The position numbers were made by a program, and so were the translations under genes. This document shows, piece after piece, positions 25,701 to 34,298 of a DNA stretch of 64,000 nucleotides. How positions within the stretch are numbered: position 1 is the first letter of the stretch; every line of letters starts with the position of its first letter. The DNA comes from Chromohalobacter sarecensis (lineage in GTDB: Bacteria; Pseudomonadota; Gammaproteobacteria; Pseudomonadales; Halomonadaceae), in the NCBI RefSeq assembly GCF_023061135.1, contig NZ_JAKGAN010000002.1, positions 372,001 through 436,000 on the forward strand, written 5' to 3'. The notes below the pieces were generated by a model. That model searched no databases. It saw only the letters and a list, made by a program, of their open reading frames with translations, and had not been told where the DNA came from.

Positions 25701-28006
25701 GCGAGGCAGTGGATTATACGGTGGCGGTGCGCACCCTGTGCGATTTCACCGCCAAGCGCGGCGATCTCGACTTGCGTTTCACGCCGTCGCCCAGCGCTGA
25801 AGAGGGCATCGAAGGGCATGCCCGGGTGGCCTCGCGTCGCGCATCGCATTACGAGTGCGAAGTTACTTTGAGCGGTGTCTATTGGAGCGCTGCCGGGCAC
25901 GGCTTGCGCGTGCGTGGGCGCGCCGATGGCTTTGACCCGAAACGCGGACGCCTGGAAGAGATCAAGACCCATCGCGGCGACCTGACGCGTCAGCCAGACA
26001 ATCATCGCCATCTGCATTGGGCCCAGTTGCGCCTTTATGGCTGGCTACTGTGCGAGGCGCGAGACCTCGACGAACTCGAGCTGGCGCTGGTGTATTTCGA
26101 TATCGCCCGCCAGGTCGAGACACCGCTCGTCGAGCGGGTGGACCGCGACACCTTGCGTCATTTTTTCGGGGCGCAGTGCGCGGCATTTCTCGACTGGGCG
26201 TTGCAGGAGACGGCGCACCGTTCGGCACGTGACGAGGCGCTTGCGGCGCTGCGTTTCCCGCATGCGAGCTGGCAGGGCGAGCAGCGCACGCTGGCGGAAA
26301 ACGTCTACAAGGCGGCGAGTACCGGGCGCTCGCTGCTGGCCCAGGCGCCGACGGGCACCGGCAAGACCCTGGGGACGCTCTTCCCGATGCTCAAGGCGAT
26401 GCCGACCCAGCGTCTCGATGGCCTGTGTTATCTCGCCGCCAAGACCCCCGGACGCCAGCTGGCGCTGGATGCGCTGAAGCCCGTGGTGGAAACGACCCCA
26501 CTGCGCGTGCTGGAGCTGACCGCGCGCGACAAGGCCTGCGAGCATCCCGATCTTGCCTGTCACGGCGAGTCCTGCCCATTGGCGGCGGGCTTCTTCGATA
26601 AGCTGCCGGATGCACGCCGCGCATTGATCGCCAGTGGTGACTGGGATCGCGCGCGCCTGCGCGATACCGCCCTGGCGCATGATGTCTGCCCGTATTACCT
26701 GGGCCAGGAAATGGCGCGCTGGAGCGATGTCACGGTGGGCGATTATCACTATTACTTCGCCAGCGGCGGCTTGCTGCATCTGTTGGCCCAGGCCAACGAC
26801 TGGCGTCTGGGCGTGCTGGTCGACGAGGCACACAACCTGGTCGAACGCGCGCGTGACATGTACAGCGTCAGCCTCGATCAGGGCGATCTACGCGCCCTGA
26901 TCCGCGACAAACCCGCCGGTGTCAGCGCCGCACTCAAGCAGCTCAATCGCGAATGGAACGCGCTGGGTCGCGAGTGTATCAATGAACATACCGCGCTCGA
27001 ACACGTGCCCGAAGCGTGGCTGGCGGCGTTGCAGCGCCTGGTGGGAACGATCGGGCAAGTGGCGGCCGAGCCGCCTTATACCTTGTCACCGGCCTTGCAG
27101 CGTTTCTATTTCGATGCCTTGAAGACGGTACGCATCGCCGAATTGTTCGATCGCCACTTTGTCTGCGATATCGCCATGCGTCCAGGCCACCGTGGTCTGC
27201 GTCATGCGCGCCTGAGTCTGCGCAACATCGTGCCGGCGCCATTGTTGACCCCGCGTTTCAAGGCCGCGCATGCCAGCGTGCTGTTTTCGGCCACCCTCAC
27301 GCCCGAGTGTTATCAGCGCGACCTGCTGGGGCTGCCCGAGGATAGCGTATGGCTGGACGTGGCGTCGCCCTTCGCCAAGGAACAACTCAACGTGCATATC
27401 GCCCGGCACATTTCCACGCGCTTTCACGACCGCCAGGCATCGCTGGCGCCCATCGCCGACCTGATCGCGGCAACCTATGCGCGTCGGCCAGGCAATTATC
27501 TGGCCTTTTTCAGCAGCTTCGCCTATCTGGAGGATGTCGCCGCGCGTTTGCGCGAGTTGCACCCCGAGGTGCCGCAATGGCAACAGGCGCGGGGCATGGA
27601 CGAAACCGCGCGGACGGATTTCCTGGCGCGCTTCACGTCGGACGGGCGTGGGGTCGGGTTTGCGGTACTCGGCGGGGCCTTCGGCGAGGGCATCGATCTA
27701 CCGGGCGAGCGACTGATCGGCGCCTTCATCGCCACCCTGGGGTTGCCGCAGGTCAATGCGGTCAACGAGCAGCGTCGACGCTATCTGCAAGCGATGTTCG
27801 GCGCCGGTTACGACTATGCCTACGTCTACCCCGGGGTACAGAAGGTGATTCAGGCCGCTGGGCGCGTGATTCGCTCCCGCGAGGACCGGGGTACGATTCA
27901 CCTGATCGACGACCGCTTCGCCGAACCCCGCATTCAGGCGTTATTGCCGTCATGGTGGCACGTCACCCAAAACGTTGACGTGCCGGCTCGCAACCCCGGC
28001 TGCTAA
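25697..28006 (+). CDS. XPD/DinG-like DNA helicase with N-terminal PD-(D/E)XK-like domain
   Basis: Superfamily 2 iron-sulfur helicase, 769 aa. Walker A is AQAPTGTGKT (215-224), the DEAH box is at 376-379 (VLVDEAHNL), and four cysteines between them (C281, C288, C293, C331) fit the 4Fe-4S cluster of XPD/DinG. The late motif QAAGRVIRSREDRGTIHLIDDR is motif VI-like. The first 140 residues add a RecB/Cas4-type nuclease signature: D77 in GRADGFD, E88-I-K90, then Q110 and Y114 in QLRLYGW. It overlaps the FAN1-like gene by ATGA. The pair probably acts together on blocked or crosslinked DNA; this is inferred, not shown. Confidence 0.87.
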   Translation: MSEAVDYTVAVRTLCDFTAKRGDLDLRFTPSPSAEEGIEGHARVASRRASHYECEVTLSGVYWSAAGHGLRVRGRADGFDPKRGRLEEIKTHRGDLTRQPDNHRHLHWAQLRLYGWLLCEARDLDELELALVYFDIARQVETPLVERVDRDTLRHFFGAQCAAFLDWALQETAHRSARDEALAALRFPHASWQGEQRTLAENVYKAASTGRSLLAQAPTGTGKTLGTLFPMLKAMPTQRLDGLCYLAAKTPGRQLALDALKPVVETTPLRVLELTARDKACEHPDLACHGESCPLAAGFFDKLPDARRALIASGDWDRARLRDTALAHDVCPYYLGQEMARWSDVTVGDYHYYFASGGLLHLLAQANDWRLGVLVDEAHNLVERARDMYSVSLDQGDLRALIRDKPAGVSAALKQLNREWNALGRECINEHTALEHVPEAWLAALQRLVGTIGQVAAEPPYTLSPALQRFYFDALKTVRIAELFDRHFVCDIAMRPGHRGLRHARLSLRNIVPAPLLTPRFKAAHASVLFSATLTPECYQRDLLGLPEDSVWLDVASPFAKEQLNVHIARHISTRFHDRQASLAPIADLIAATYARRPGNYLAFFSSFAYLEDVAARLRELHPEVPQWQQARGMDETARTDFLARFTSDGRGVGFAVLGGAFGEGIDLPGERLIGAFIATLGLPQVNAVNEQRRRYLQAMFGAGYDYAYVYPGVQKVIQAAGRVIRSREDRGTIHLIDDRFAEPRIQALLPSWWHVTQNVDVPARNPGC

Positions 28007-28038
28007 GGTAGGGCGCACATGTCTCAAGGACGAGTAAT

Positions 28039-29058
28039 ATGAGCTTGATGCTGAGTGTGGCGTTGTTCGCTGGATGCGCGCTGGTCATCGGGGTAGTCGG
28101 GACGCGCCTGACCGGCGTGGTGGATACGCTGGCCGATCGTACCGGCATGGGGGAGGCCATTGCCGGGGCGGTGCTGATGGGCATGGCGACCTCGTTATCC
28201 GGCATCGTGCTGTCGGTAACGGCGGCCTGGAAAGGCCAGCCCGAACTGGCGATGAGCAACGCCGTAGGCGGGATCGCTGCACAGACATTGTTTCTCACCG
28301 TCGCCGATGTGGCGCTGCGACGCGTCAATCTCGAACATGCGGCGGCTTCCATCGGCAATCTGGCACAGGGCGCATTGTTGATGTGCCTGCTGGGCATGCT
28401 GCTGGTGGCGCGTTATTCGCCGGAGTGGACATTCTGGGGGATTCACCCGGTCACGCCGCTTCTATTTCTGGGCTATATGTATGGGCTGCGCATCATCGAT
28501 GAAGTGCGTAGCCAGCCGATGTGGATGCCGCGACGCACGCGTGAAACCCGCGAAGATGCGCCGGATGATGACGCCCAGCGCTATTCCTTGACGCGGCTGT
28601 GGGGCGGATTCGCCGCTCTGGCCTTGTTGCTGGGCGTGTCCGGCTGGGTGATGGAGAAAGCGGCGACGACGCTGGCGACCGAAACGGGCATGAGCCAGAC
28701 CGCCGTGGGCATACTGTTGACCTCGGTCGCGACCTCCTTGCCCGAGCTGGTGACTGCCGTGGCCGCCGTGCGTCGTGGTGCACTGACCCTGGCCGTGGGC
28801 GGGATCATCGGCGGTAACGCCTTCGATACGCTGTTTGCGGCGGCTTCCGATATCGCTTACCGCGACGGTTCGATCTATCACGCCGTTTCCGATCAGACAT
28901 TGCTGTGGATCGCGCTATCGGTGTTGATGACGGCGGTGTTGCTGCTGGGACTTGTGCGCCGCGAGAAACACGGCCCGGCGCGTATCGGCTTCGAGAGCGT
29001 GGCACTGGTGCTGTTGTACGGCGCGGGTGTGGCGATGGTTTTCCACGACGCCGCCTGA
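28039..29058 (+). CDS. Sodium/calcium exchanger-family membrane protein (CaCA)
   Basis: A 339-aa cation/Ca2+ antiporter-type protein with about 10 helices and two inverted alpha-repeats. The first repeat contains GMGEAIAGAVLMGMATSLSG and the second GMSQTAVGILLTSVATSLPE, followed by GGIIGGNAFDTLF. The second keeps the canonical acidic residue (SLPE), whereas the first has SLSG where a SxPE motif is usual, so ion specificity may differ from classic Na+/Ca2+ exchange. An acidic, charged cytoplasmic loop (RRTRETREDAPDDDAQ) separates the halves. It lies 32 bp after the helicase gene and could be co-transcribed. Confidence 0.85.
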   Translation: MSLMLSVALFAGCALVIGVVGTRLTGVVDTLADRTGMGEAIAGAVLMGMATSLSGIVLSVTAAWKGQPELAMSNAVGGIAAQTLFLTVADVALRRVNLEHAAASIGNLAQGALLMCLLGMLLVARYSPEWTFWGIHPVTPLLFLGYMYGLRIIDEVRSQPMWMPRRTRETREDAPDDDAQRYSLTRLWGGFAALALLLGVSGWVMEKAATTLATETGMSQTAVGILLTSVATSLPELVTAVAAVRRGALTLAVGGIIGGNAFDTLFAAASDIAYRDGSIYHAVSDQTLLWIALSVLMTAVLLLGLVRREKHGPARIGFESVALVLLYGAGVAMVFHDAA

Positions 29059-29082
29059 GTCGCATTCACGGCGGCGGACCGC

Positions 29083-30162
29083 TCAGTCGAACAGATCGCC
29101 CTGGGCGTGCGGAGCGCGAAATGCACGGGTATCGAGCCCCATCTCGGTACGGTTGCCGATGCCCAGGCGGCGGCAGGTGGTGCGAAAACGCTGCGCCAGA
29201 AGTTCCGCGAAGACGCCTTCGCCGCGCATGCGATGGCCGAAGCGGGCATCGTACTCCTCGCCGCCACGGCACTGGCGAATCAGGCTCATGACCTTGTCGG
29301 CACGTAGTGGGTAATGCTCGTTGAGCCAGGTCTCGAACAGCGGCGCGACCTCATGCGGCAGGCGTAGCAGCATCCAGGCAGCGGTGCGCGCGCCGGCGTC
29401 GTGCCCGGCCTCCAGCAGGGACTCGAGTTCGTGATCGGTCAGTCCCGGAATCACCGGCGAAATCAAGGTGCCCACGGGAATGCCCGCCTCGCTGAGTTCG
29501 CGGATGACCTTGAGGCGCGTGCGTGGCGCCGCCGTGCGCGGTTCCAGCGTGCGCTTGAGGTCGTCGTCGAGGCTGGTCAGGCTGACGAAGACGCGCACCA
29601 GGCGGTGCTCGGCCATCTCGGCGAGCAGCGCCTTGTCGCGCAGGATCAGGGCACTTTTGGTGACCAGCGTGACGGGGTGGCGAGTATCCAGCAGCAGTTC
29701 CAGCAGCGCCCGGGTGGTGCCGCGCTCGGCTTCCAGCGGCTGATAGCAATCGGTGTTGCCCGATAGATTGATCGGGCGACACACGTAACCGGGCTTGTCG
29801 AGTTCGTCGCGTAACCGCTCGACCATGCCGGTGCGCGCAATCAACTTGGTTTCGAAGTCGAGCCCCGGCGACATGTCCCAGTAGGCGTGGCTGGGACGTG
29901 CGTAGCAGTAGATGCAGCCGTGCTCGCAACCGCGATAGGGATTCAACGAGCGATCGAAGGACAGATCCGGCGAATGATTCCAGGAAAGCGCACTCTTGGC
30001 GGGCTCGTCGCGCACCTGAGTCGCCAGCCGTACCGGCGCTTCTTCCTGCCACCAGCCGTCGTCGACGGCCTCGCTGAGCGTGGGCGCAAAGCGATTATGG
30101 GGGTCGAAGGTCGCGCCGCGTCCCTTGCGGGCCTGGGAGCGGTCTCTGGGCGTCGTCATCAT
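29083..30162 (-). CDS. PA0069-family radical SAM protein (SplB-related)
   Basis: A 359-aa radical S-adenosylmethionine protein. The 4Fe-4S motif is C79-X3-C83-X2-C86 in RGCEHGCIYCYARPSH; the family landmarks SLNPYRGC, SGNTDCYQPLE and LVTKSALILRDKALL all fit the SplB-like, PA0069 group. Its reaction is unknown; relation to spore photoproduct lyase and the LexA box immediately upstream suggest a role in DNA damage. Two tandem ATG codons (30162 and 30159) are possible starts. The gene upstream on the same strand encodes a small winged-helix protein, but the LexA-controlled promoter between them suggests separate regulation. Confidence 0.88.
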   Translation of the reverse strand: MMTTPRDRSQARKGRGATFDPHNRFAPTLSEAVDDGWWQEEAPVRLATQVRDEPAKSALSWNHSPDLSFDRSLNPYRGCEHGCIYCYARPSHAYWDMSPGLDFETKLIARTGMVERLRDELDKPGYVCRPINLSGNTDCYQPLEAERGTTRALLELLLDTRHPVTLVTKSALILRDKALLAEMAEHRLVRVFVSLTSLDDDLKRTLEPRTAAPRTRLKVIRELSEAGIPVGTLISPVIPGLTDHELESLLEAGHDAGARTAAWMLLRLPHEVAPLFETWLNEHYPLRADKVMSLIRQCRGGEEYDARFGHRMRGEGVFAELLAQRFRTTCRRLGIGNRTEMGLDTRAFRAPHAQGDLFD

Positions 30163-30174
30163 GTGTCGCCTTGA

Positions 30175-30190
30175 CTGTATATGAGTACAG
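30175..30190 (-). promoter_or_regulatory. LexA (SOS) box upstream of the radical SAM gene
   Basis: CTGTATATGAGTACAG matches the gammaproteobacterial consensus CTGT-N8-ACAG exactly at the outer bases and closely in the AT-rich core. It is 12 bp upstream of the first start codon, in the position expected to block the promoter. Confidence 0.88.
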
Positions 30191-30232
30191 TATAGGCATC
30201 ATGGAGACGTGTTCAACCCGACCGGTGTGGTG

Positions 30233-30532
30233 TCATACCGGCGGATAGCCCAGCGCCTCGCGCAAGCGTTCGGCATGCGCGGCGACCCACGTCGGGTCGA
30301 TGGGTCCCCAGTCGCGAATGACATAGCGTCCGATATGATGCCGGGCCCCGGCTTGCTGCTCGAATTCGCAGTGAATATCCAACTCGGTCAACGCGGTGAC
30401 GGTATCCTGGGCGGTGCGGCGGGGCATGCCCGTGGCCTCGATCAGCGCCGGGATGCTGGCCGTGCCGTCGGCGATCAAGTGCGCGACATATAAGCGGCGA
30501 TAGAAGCTGCTTTGGGTCTTGCTTAACGCCAT
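30233..30532 (-). CDS. Small winged helix-turn-helix protein
   Basis: A 99-aa protein with an N-terminal winged-helix DNA-binding region: SSFYRRLYVAHLIADGTASI is followed by PALIEATGMPRRTAQDTVTALTELD (given here in two parts, PALIEATGMP and RRTAQDTVTAL), which fits helix-turn-helix geometry. The C-terminus (GRYVIRDWGPIDPTWV and on) is short and acts on no domain I recognise. AGGAGA precedes the start at 30532. It sits between the btuB terminator and the SOS-controlled radical SAM gene. Target genes are unknown. Confidence 0.7.
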   Translation of the reverse strand: MALSKTQSSFYRRLYVAHLIADGTASIPALIEATGMPRRTAQDTVTALTELDIHCEFEQQAGARHHIGRYVIRDWGPIDPTWVAAHAERLREALGYPPV

Positions 30533-30562
30533 GGATGTTCTCCTGTAAAGGGCCTACAGCAT

Positions 30563-30593
30563 AACGCCCCGCCCCATGAAGGGGCAGGGCGTT
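30563..30593 (-). terminator. Stem-loop terminator after btuB
   Basis: Arms 30563-30575 and 30581-30593 pair over 12 positions with one mismatch around ATGAA, 29 bp past the btuB stop. GC-rich stem without a strong T-run. Confidence 0.7.
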
Positions 30594-30621
30594 TGCGTTA
30601 CATCGTAGGAGAAGAGGCGAA

Positions 30622-32466
30622 TCAGAAGCGCAGTGTCACGCCGCCTTCCACATAGCGATCTTGGGTATTGTAGCCATCGACCAGTTGGTACTCCTTGTCG
30701 AAGGCATTCTCCATCTTGGCCGAGAGCTCGACCATGGGCGTAACCTGCCAACTGGTCCGCAGGTCGACCACGCCGTAGCCGCCTACTTCCTGGCCACCAT
30801 AAGAAGTTCGTTCGCTGAAGGCCCAAAGGGTGGAGCCAATACTCCATTCATTATTAATTTTGTAATCCGTGTCCAAACGCGCATAGTGCTCCGAACGATT
30901 CAGCAAGCGGTCCCCTGCTGAAATGCCGGCATAATCATCCGACCAGCTCCGTACTTCGGGATCCTGAAACGTAACGGAAAGCTGTGTTACCAGTCGCTCT
31001 CCATGCCAGCCGCCGCTGAGCTCAAGGCCACGAATTCTAGCCTCATCTATATTTCGATAAGTACCGTTGGGAGATACTCCCGTATAAACAATCATATCCT
31101 CGATACGATTCTGAAAAGCCGTGACACGTGTCTTCCAGTCGCCTTGAGAAAAAGCCCAGAAAGCTTCTAGGCTCTTGGATTCTTCGGCGTCTAAGTCTGG
31201 ATTGGGATTATAGGTGCCATACATATCGCTTAAGCTGGGAGCCTTGAAAGCTGTGCCATAACTAACACCCAAACGCTGATTTTGAGTTAGCTGATAGGCA
31301 TAGGCGGCGTTGCCTGTCGCTTTGTCACCGAAAAGGGAGTCATCGTCATAGCGCAAGGAGCCGGAAAGCTCGTGGGCACCGTAGTTGCGCTGCATCATGC
31401 CATAGATGCCGTAATTTTCGCGGCTATCCTTTTGGTATGATTCTCCTGCCCGATTATTGAAATCAATATTGTCGTGGCGATAGTCGACGCCCAGTACGTC
31501 GACGCCATTGTCACGGGTGAAGCGGTGCTGAAGGCCGACTTCATCGCGGTGTGTTTCAGTCAGGCTCTGGCGTTCGCCGTCGTAGCGCTCTTCACGCTGC
31601 TCGTCGAAATGGCCGGCGGTGATCTGCATCTGCCAGTCCGGCTGAAGCTGGACATCGAGCTGACCGCCGAAGGACTGCAGATAGCCTTTGGTGACACAGT
31701 CCTGAGAAGCGGGAAACGAGCAGTTGTCGTATTCGCCCTCGAAGTTCTGGCGCAGGGCGTTGACGCTCACGTCGACGTCATCGTTGATGCGATGTGAAAG
31801 CCCCAACTGGGCGCCTTCGCGCTCGAAGCCGTCGCGCTCGCCGCTGTCGTCTGCCTGGGTGGCATTGAAGCCGTCGCCGTCGCGGTGGAAGAGCGAAGCG
31901 TTCAGCCGGGTGTCGTCATCGCCGGTGGCGACCCAGGCGCTCTGGCGTTGCGTGCTGTCGCTGCCCGCGCTCGCCTTGAGCCCGCCTTGGGTGCCGGTAT
32001 CCGTGCCGTGCCGCGTGAAGACCTGGATGACCCCGCCGATGGCGTCGGCCCCATAAGCGGCGGCTCGCGGCCCACGCACGATCTCGATACGCTCGATGGC
32101 TTCGAGTGGCAGCATTTCCAGGCTGGCACCGCCACTGGTCGCCGAGTTGACGCGCACGCCGTCGACCAGCACCAGGCTATGGTCGGATTCAGTGCCGCGC
32201 ATGAACAGGCTGGAGGTCGTGCCGGGCGAACCGTTCTGGGCTATTTCGATGCCCGCGCGGCCCTGCAGCAGATCGATGATCGAGCCGGCCTGGCTGCGTT
32301 CGATGTCATCGCGGTCGATGACGGTGGTGCTGGCCAGCACATCGCTTTGCGATTGGGGAAGCCGGTTGGCGGTGACCTGAAGGTCGGACAGTCGTTGATC
32401 GCCCTGCGCCTGTGCGCTGCCCGCCACTACGAGGGTCAGCCACAGCAGATTCTTTTTATGCAACAT
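30622..32466 (-). CDS. btuB: TonB-dependent vitamin B12 receptor BtuB
   Basis: Outer-membrane cobalamin receptor, 614 aa, the same length as the E. coli precursor. A signal peptide (about residues 1-20, ending GSAQA) precedes a TonB-box-like segment (DLQVTANR). The plug domain has ASTTVIDRDDIERSQAGSI and VRGPRAAAYGADAIGGVI, and the 22-strand barrel ends with aromatic F (YVEGGVTLRF). The start at 32466 is supported by GAGGCG; earlier in-frame ATGs fall in the riboswitch leader. Identity as BtuB rests on family resemblance plus the upstream cobalamin riboswitch. The segment at about 30800-31480 has clearly lower GC than the rest. Confidence 0.92.
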   Translation of the reverse strand: MLHKKNLLWLTLVVAGSAQAQGDQRLSDLQVTANRLPQSQSDVLASTTVIDRDDIERSQAGSIIDLLQGRAGIEIAQNGSPGTTSSLFMRGTESDHSLVLVDGVRVNSATSGGASLEMLPLEAIERIEIVRGPRAAAYGADAIGGVIQVFTRHGTDTGTQGGLKASAGSDSTQRQSAWVATGDDDTRLNASLFHRDGDGFNATQADDSGERDGFEREGAQLGLSHRINDDVDVSVNALRQNFEGEYDNCSFPASQDCVTKGYLQSFGGQLDVQLQPDWQMQITAGHFDEQREERYDGERQSLTETHRDEVGLQHRFTRDNGVDVLGVDYRHDNIDFNNRAGESYQKDSRENYGIYGMMQRNYGAHELSGSLRYDDDSLFGDKATGNAAYAYQLTQNQRLGVSYGTAFKAPSLSDMYGTYNPNPDLDAEESKSLEAFWAFSQGDWKTRVTAFQNRIEDMIVYTGVSPNGTYRNIDEARIRGLELSGGWHGERLVTQLSVTFQDPEVRSWSDDYAGISAGDRLLNRSEHYARLDTDYKINNEWSIGSTLWAFSERTSYGGQEVGGYGVVDLRTSWQVTPMVELSAKMENAFDKEYQLVDGYNTQDRYVEGGVTLRF

Positions 32467-32476
32467 AGAAAAACGC

Positions 32477-32509
32477 CTCATCAGCGTAAGAAACGAGTTA
32501 CGCGATGAG
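32477..32509 (-). promoter_or_regulatory. Expression-platform hairpin of the btuB riboswitch
   Basis: On the minus strand, arms at 32498-32509 and 32477-32489 form a 12-bp stem with one bulged base around an 8-nt loop. The 3' arm carries the GAGG of the btuB ribosome-binding site and is followed by GCGTTTTTC, so it could both hide the site and terminate transcription. Function is inferred. Confidence 0.6.
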
Positions 32510-32601
32510 GAGGACAAGAGGTGACGCCGCCGCGTCGCCTGGACGGCGTGAATGCAACGGTCGCCACTGGCGAAGCCCTCCGCATCAGCCAGTGCTGAGA
32601 A

Positions 32602-32790
32602 CCAGGCCGGTCTCCGGACTGACGCGCTGGCGGCGGAGAAGCTCCGACACCGGGCGGAAACGCCTTCCCACTCGAAATAAGCAAAGAGCAGTGGCGATCG
32701 CATGCGCGGCTGGCAGCGATGATTTCCGATGGGGCGCGATTACCGTTGCGGGGGCAGTGCGGGATTTTCACCCGCTTCCCGAGCACCTGG
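32602..32790 (-). ncRNA. Cobalamin riboswitch upstream of btuB
   Basis: Read on the minus strand, the leader shows the conserved B12 elements in order: GGTGCTCGGGAA near the 5' end, CCCGCACTGCCCCCGCAACG (the catalytic-core-like CTGCCCCCGCAAC motif), the B12 box region with CGCCACTG around 32690-32697, GGGAAGGCG and the closing GGAGACCGGCCTGG. Together these define the aptamer. About 135 nt then separate it from the btuB start and contain the expression-platform hairpin. High cobalamin should lower BtuB production. Confidence 0.96.
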
Positions 32791-32837
32791 GTCTCGACGG
32801 GCGAGGATTCTGCTTGGCGTCCCCGGGGAAGTCAAAC

Positions 32838-32862
32838 GCCGGTCGCGGCGGGCGCGACCGGC
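32838..32862 (-). terminator. Stem-loop after nupC
   Basis: Perfect 9-bp arms GCCGGTCGC and GCGACCGGC separated by 7 bases, 20 bp past the nupC stop; the minus-strand sequence continues GTTTGACTT, a weak T-rich tail. Probably separates nupC from the btuB leader. Confidence 0.65.
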
Positions 32863-32882
32863 ATGCAAAGAGACGACATCCG

Positions 32883-34127
32883 TTAGAGAGAGAGGAATAC
32901 GCCGGCCAATGTCGCGCTCATCAAGTTGGAAAGCGTGCCGGCGGCGACGGCCTTGAGACCCAACCGGGCGATATCGCTGCGGCGACTGGGCGCCATCATG
33001 CCGAGTCCGCCCATCAGGATGGCAATGGAGGCGAGATTGGCAAAACCACAGAGCGCGAAAGTGACGATGGCCCGGGCATGCGCGCTCAGTGCTTGCGGGT
33101 CGGCAGCGAGGTTGGCGAAGGCGACGAACTCGTTGAGCACCAGTTTCTGGCCCAGGAAACTACCGGCATGGATCGCCTCCTCCCAGGGGATGCCGATCAA
33201 GAACGCCAAGGGCGCGAACAGATAACCAAGCAGCAGTTCCAGGGTCAGGTCCGAGTAGCCGAACCAGCCGCCGATGCCGCCCAGGATTTGGTTGCCCAGT
33301 GCGATCAGGGCGATGAAGGCCAGCAGCATACCGCCCACGTTGAGGGCCAGCTGGACGCCGGAGGCGGCACCGTTGGCCGCCGCTTCGATGACGTTGGCGG
33401 GTGCTTCGTCGTCCTCACCGTCGATGACGTCTTCCAATTGCTGAGATTGGGGCTCGGTTTCGGGCACCATGAGCTTGGCCATCAGCAACCCGCCCGGCGC
33501 CGCCATGAACGAGGCGGCCAGCAGATATTCCAAGGAGATGCCCATCGCCGCGTAACCGCCGAGTACGCTGCCGGCCACCGACGCCAGACCACCGACCATT
33601 ACCGCGAAGAGCTCGGAGCGGGTCATGCGCGACAGGAAAGGACGCACGGCCATCGGCGCTTCGGTCTGCCCGACGAAGATATTGGCGGCGGCGGAGAGCG
33701 ATTCGGTGCGCGAGGTGCCCAGCAGTTTCTGTAGCGCGCCCCCCATCAATTTGATCACCCAGCGCATGATGCCCAGGTAATAGAGCACGGCGACCAGTGA
33801 AGAAAAGAACACGATGATGGGCAACACGCGCAGGGCGAAGACGAAACCGCCGTCGCCGAAGACCTCGAACATGGTGTCGCTGACCAGGCCACCAAAGACG
33901 AAATCCATACCCGCTTGGGCACTGTCGATGACCGACTGCACGGCGTTGGTGAGCCCCAGAAGAACACTTTGTCCGAAAGGGATGGCGAGCACGAACAGGC
34001 CAAGGCCGGCTTGAATGGCAAGTGCCCCGGCGACGGTGCGCAGACGAATGGCCCGACGGTTTTCGGACAAGGCGAGGGCGATCAGCAGGACGACGACCAC
34101 GCCGACGAGCCCCATGAGGGTTTGCAT
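32883..34127 (-). CDS. nupC: Concentrative nucleoside transporter (NupC/CNT family)
   Basis: Inner-membrane nucleoside importer driven by Na+ or H+, 414 aa. The Nucleos_tra2 core is visible in PIIVFFSSLVAVLYYLGIM, the substrate-binding block NIFVGQTEAPMAVRPFL, GGYAAMGISLEYLLAASFM, and the second-half motif LNEFVAFANLA. An acidic loop (EDVIDGEDDEAP) splits the protein. Length and motif order fit bacterial CNTs such as NupC and vibrio CNT, the latter sodium-coupled. It is monocistronic, with a hairpin on each side. Confidence 0.92.
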   Translation of the reverse strand: MQTLMGLVGVVVVLLIALALSENRRAIRLRTVAGALAIQAGLGLFVLAIPFGQSVLLGLTNAVQSVIDSAQAGMDFVFGGLVSDTMFEVFGDGGFVFALRVLPIIVFFSSLVAVLYYLGIMRWVIKLMGGALQKLLGTSRTESLSAAANIFVGQTEAPMAVRPFLSRMTRSELFAVMVGGLASVAGSVLGGYAAMGISLEYLLAASFMAAPGGLLMAKLMVPETEPQSQQLEDVIDGEDDEAPANVIEAAANGAASGVQLALNVGGMLLAFIALIALGNQILGGIGGWFGYSDLTLELLLGYLFAPLAFLIGIPWEEAIHAGSFLGQKLVLNEFVAFANLAADPQALSAHARAIVTFALCGFANLASIAILMGGLGMMAPSRRSDIARLGLKAVAAGTLSNLMSATLAGVFLSL

Positions 34128-34230
34128 CGAATACTCCTGATACTCGGTCTAGGTTACGAGAAGTGCGGCCATGATGCCGGTATTGCCGCCTTCACGAGGG
34201 ACCGAGAAGGCGCGCTGGGGTGGCACGCGT

Positions 34231-34252
34231 GAGGCGACCGTGGGGTCGCCTC
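34231..34252 (-). terminator. Stem-loop downstream of the MotAB-type operon
   Basis: Perfect 9-bp arms GAGGCGACC and GGTCGCCTC around GTGG, 46 bp past the motB-like stop and about 100 bp before nupC. No T-run follows. Confidence 0.55.
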
Positions 34253-34298
34253 GAAGGGTGCGTACTTTATCAGGATCGGTGGCCGATGTGAGGGGGCG

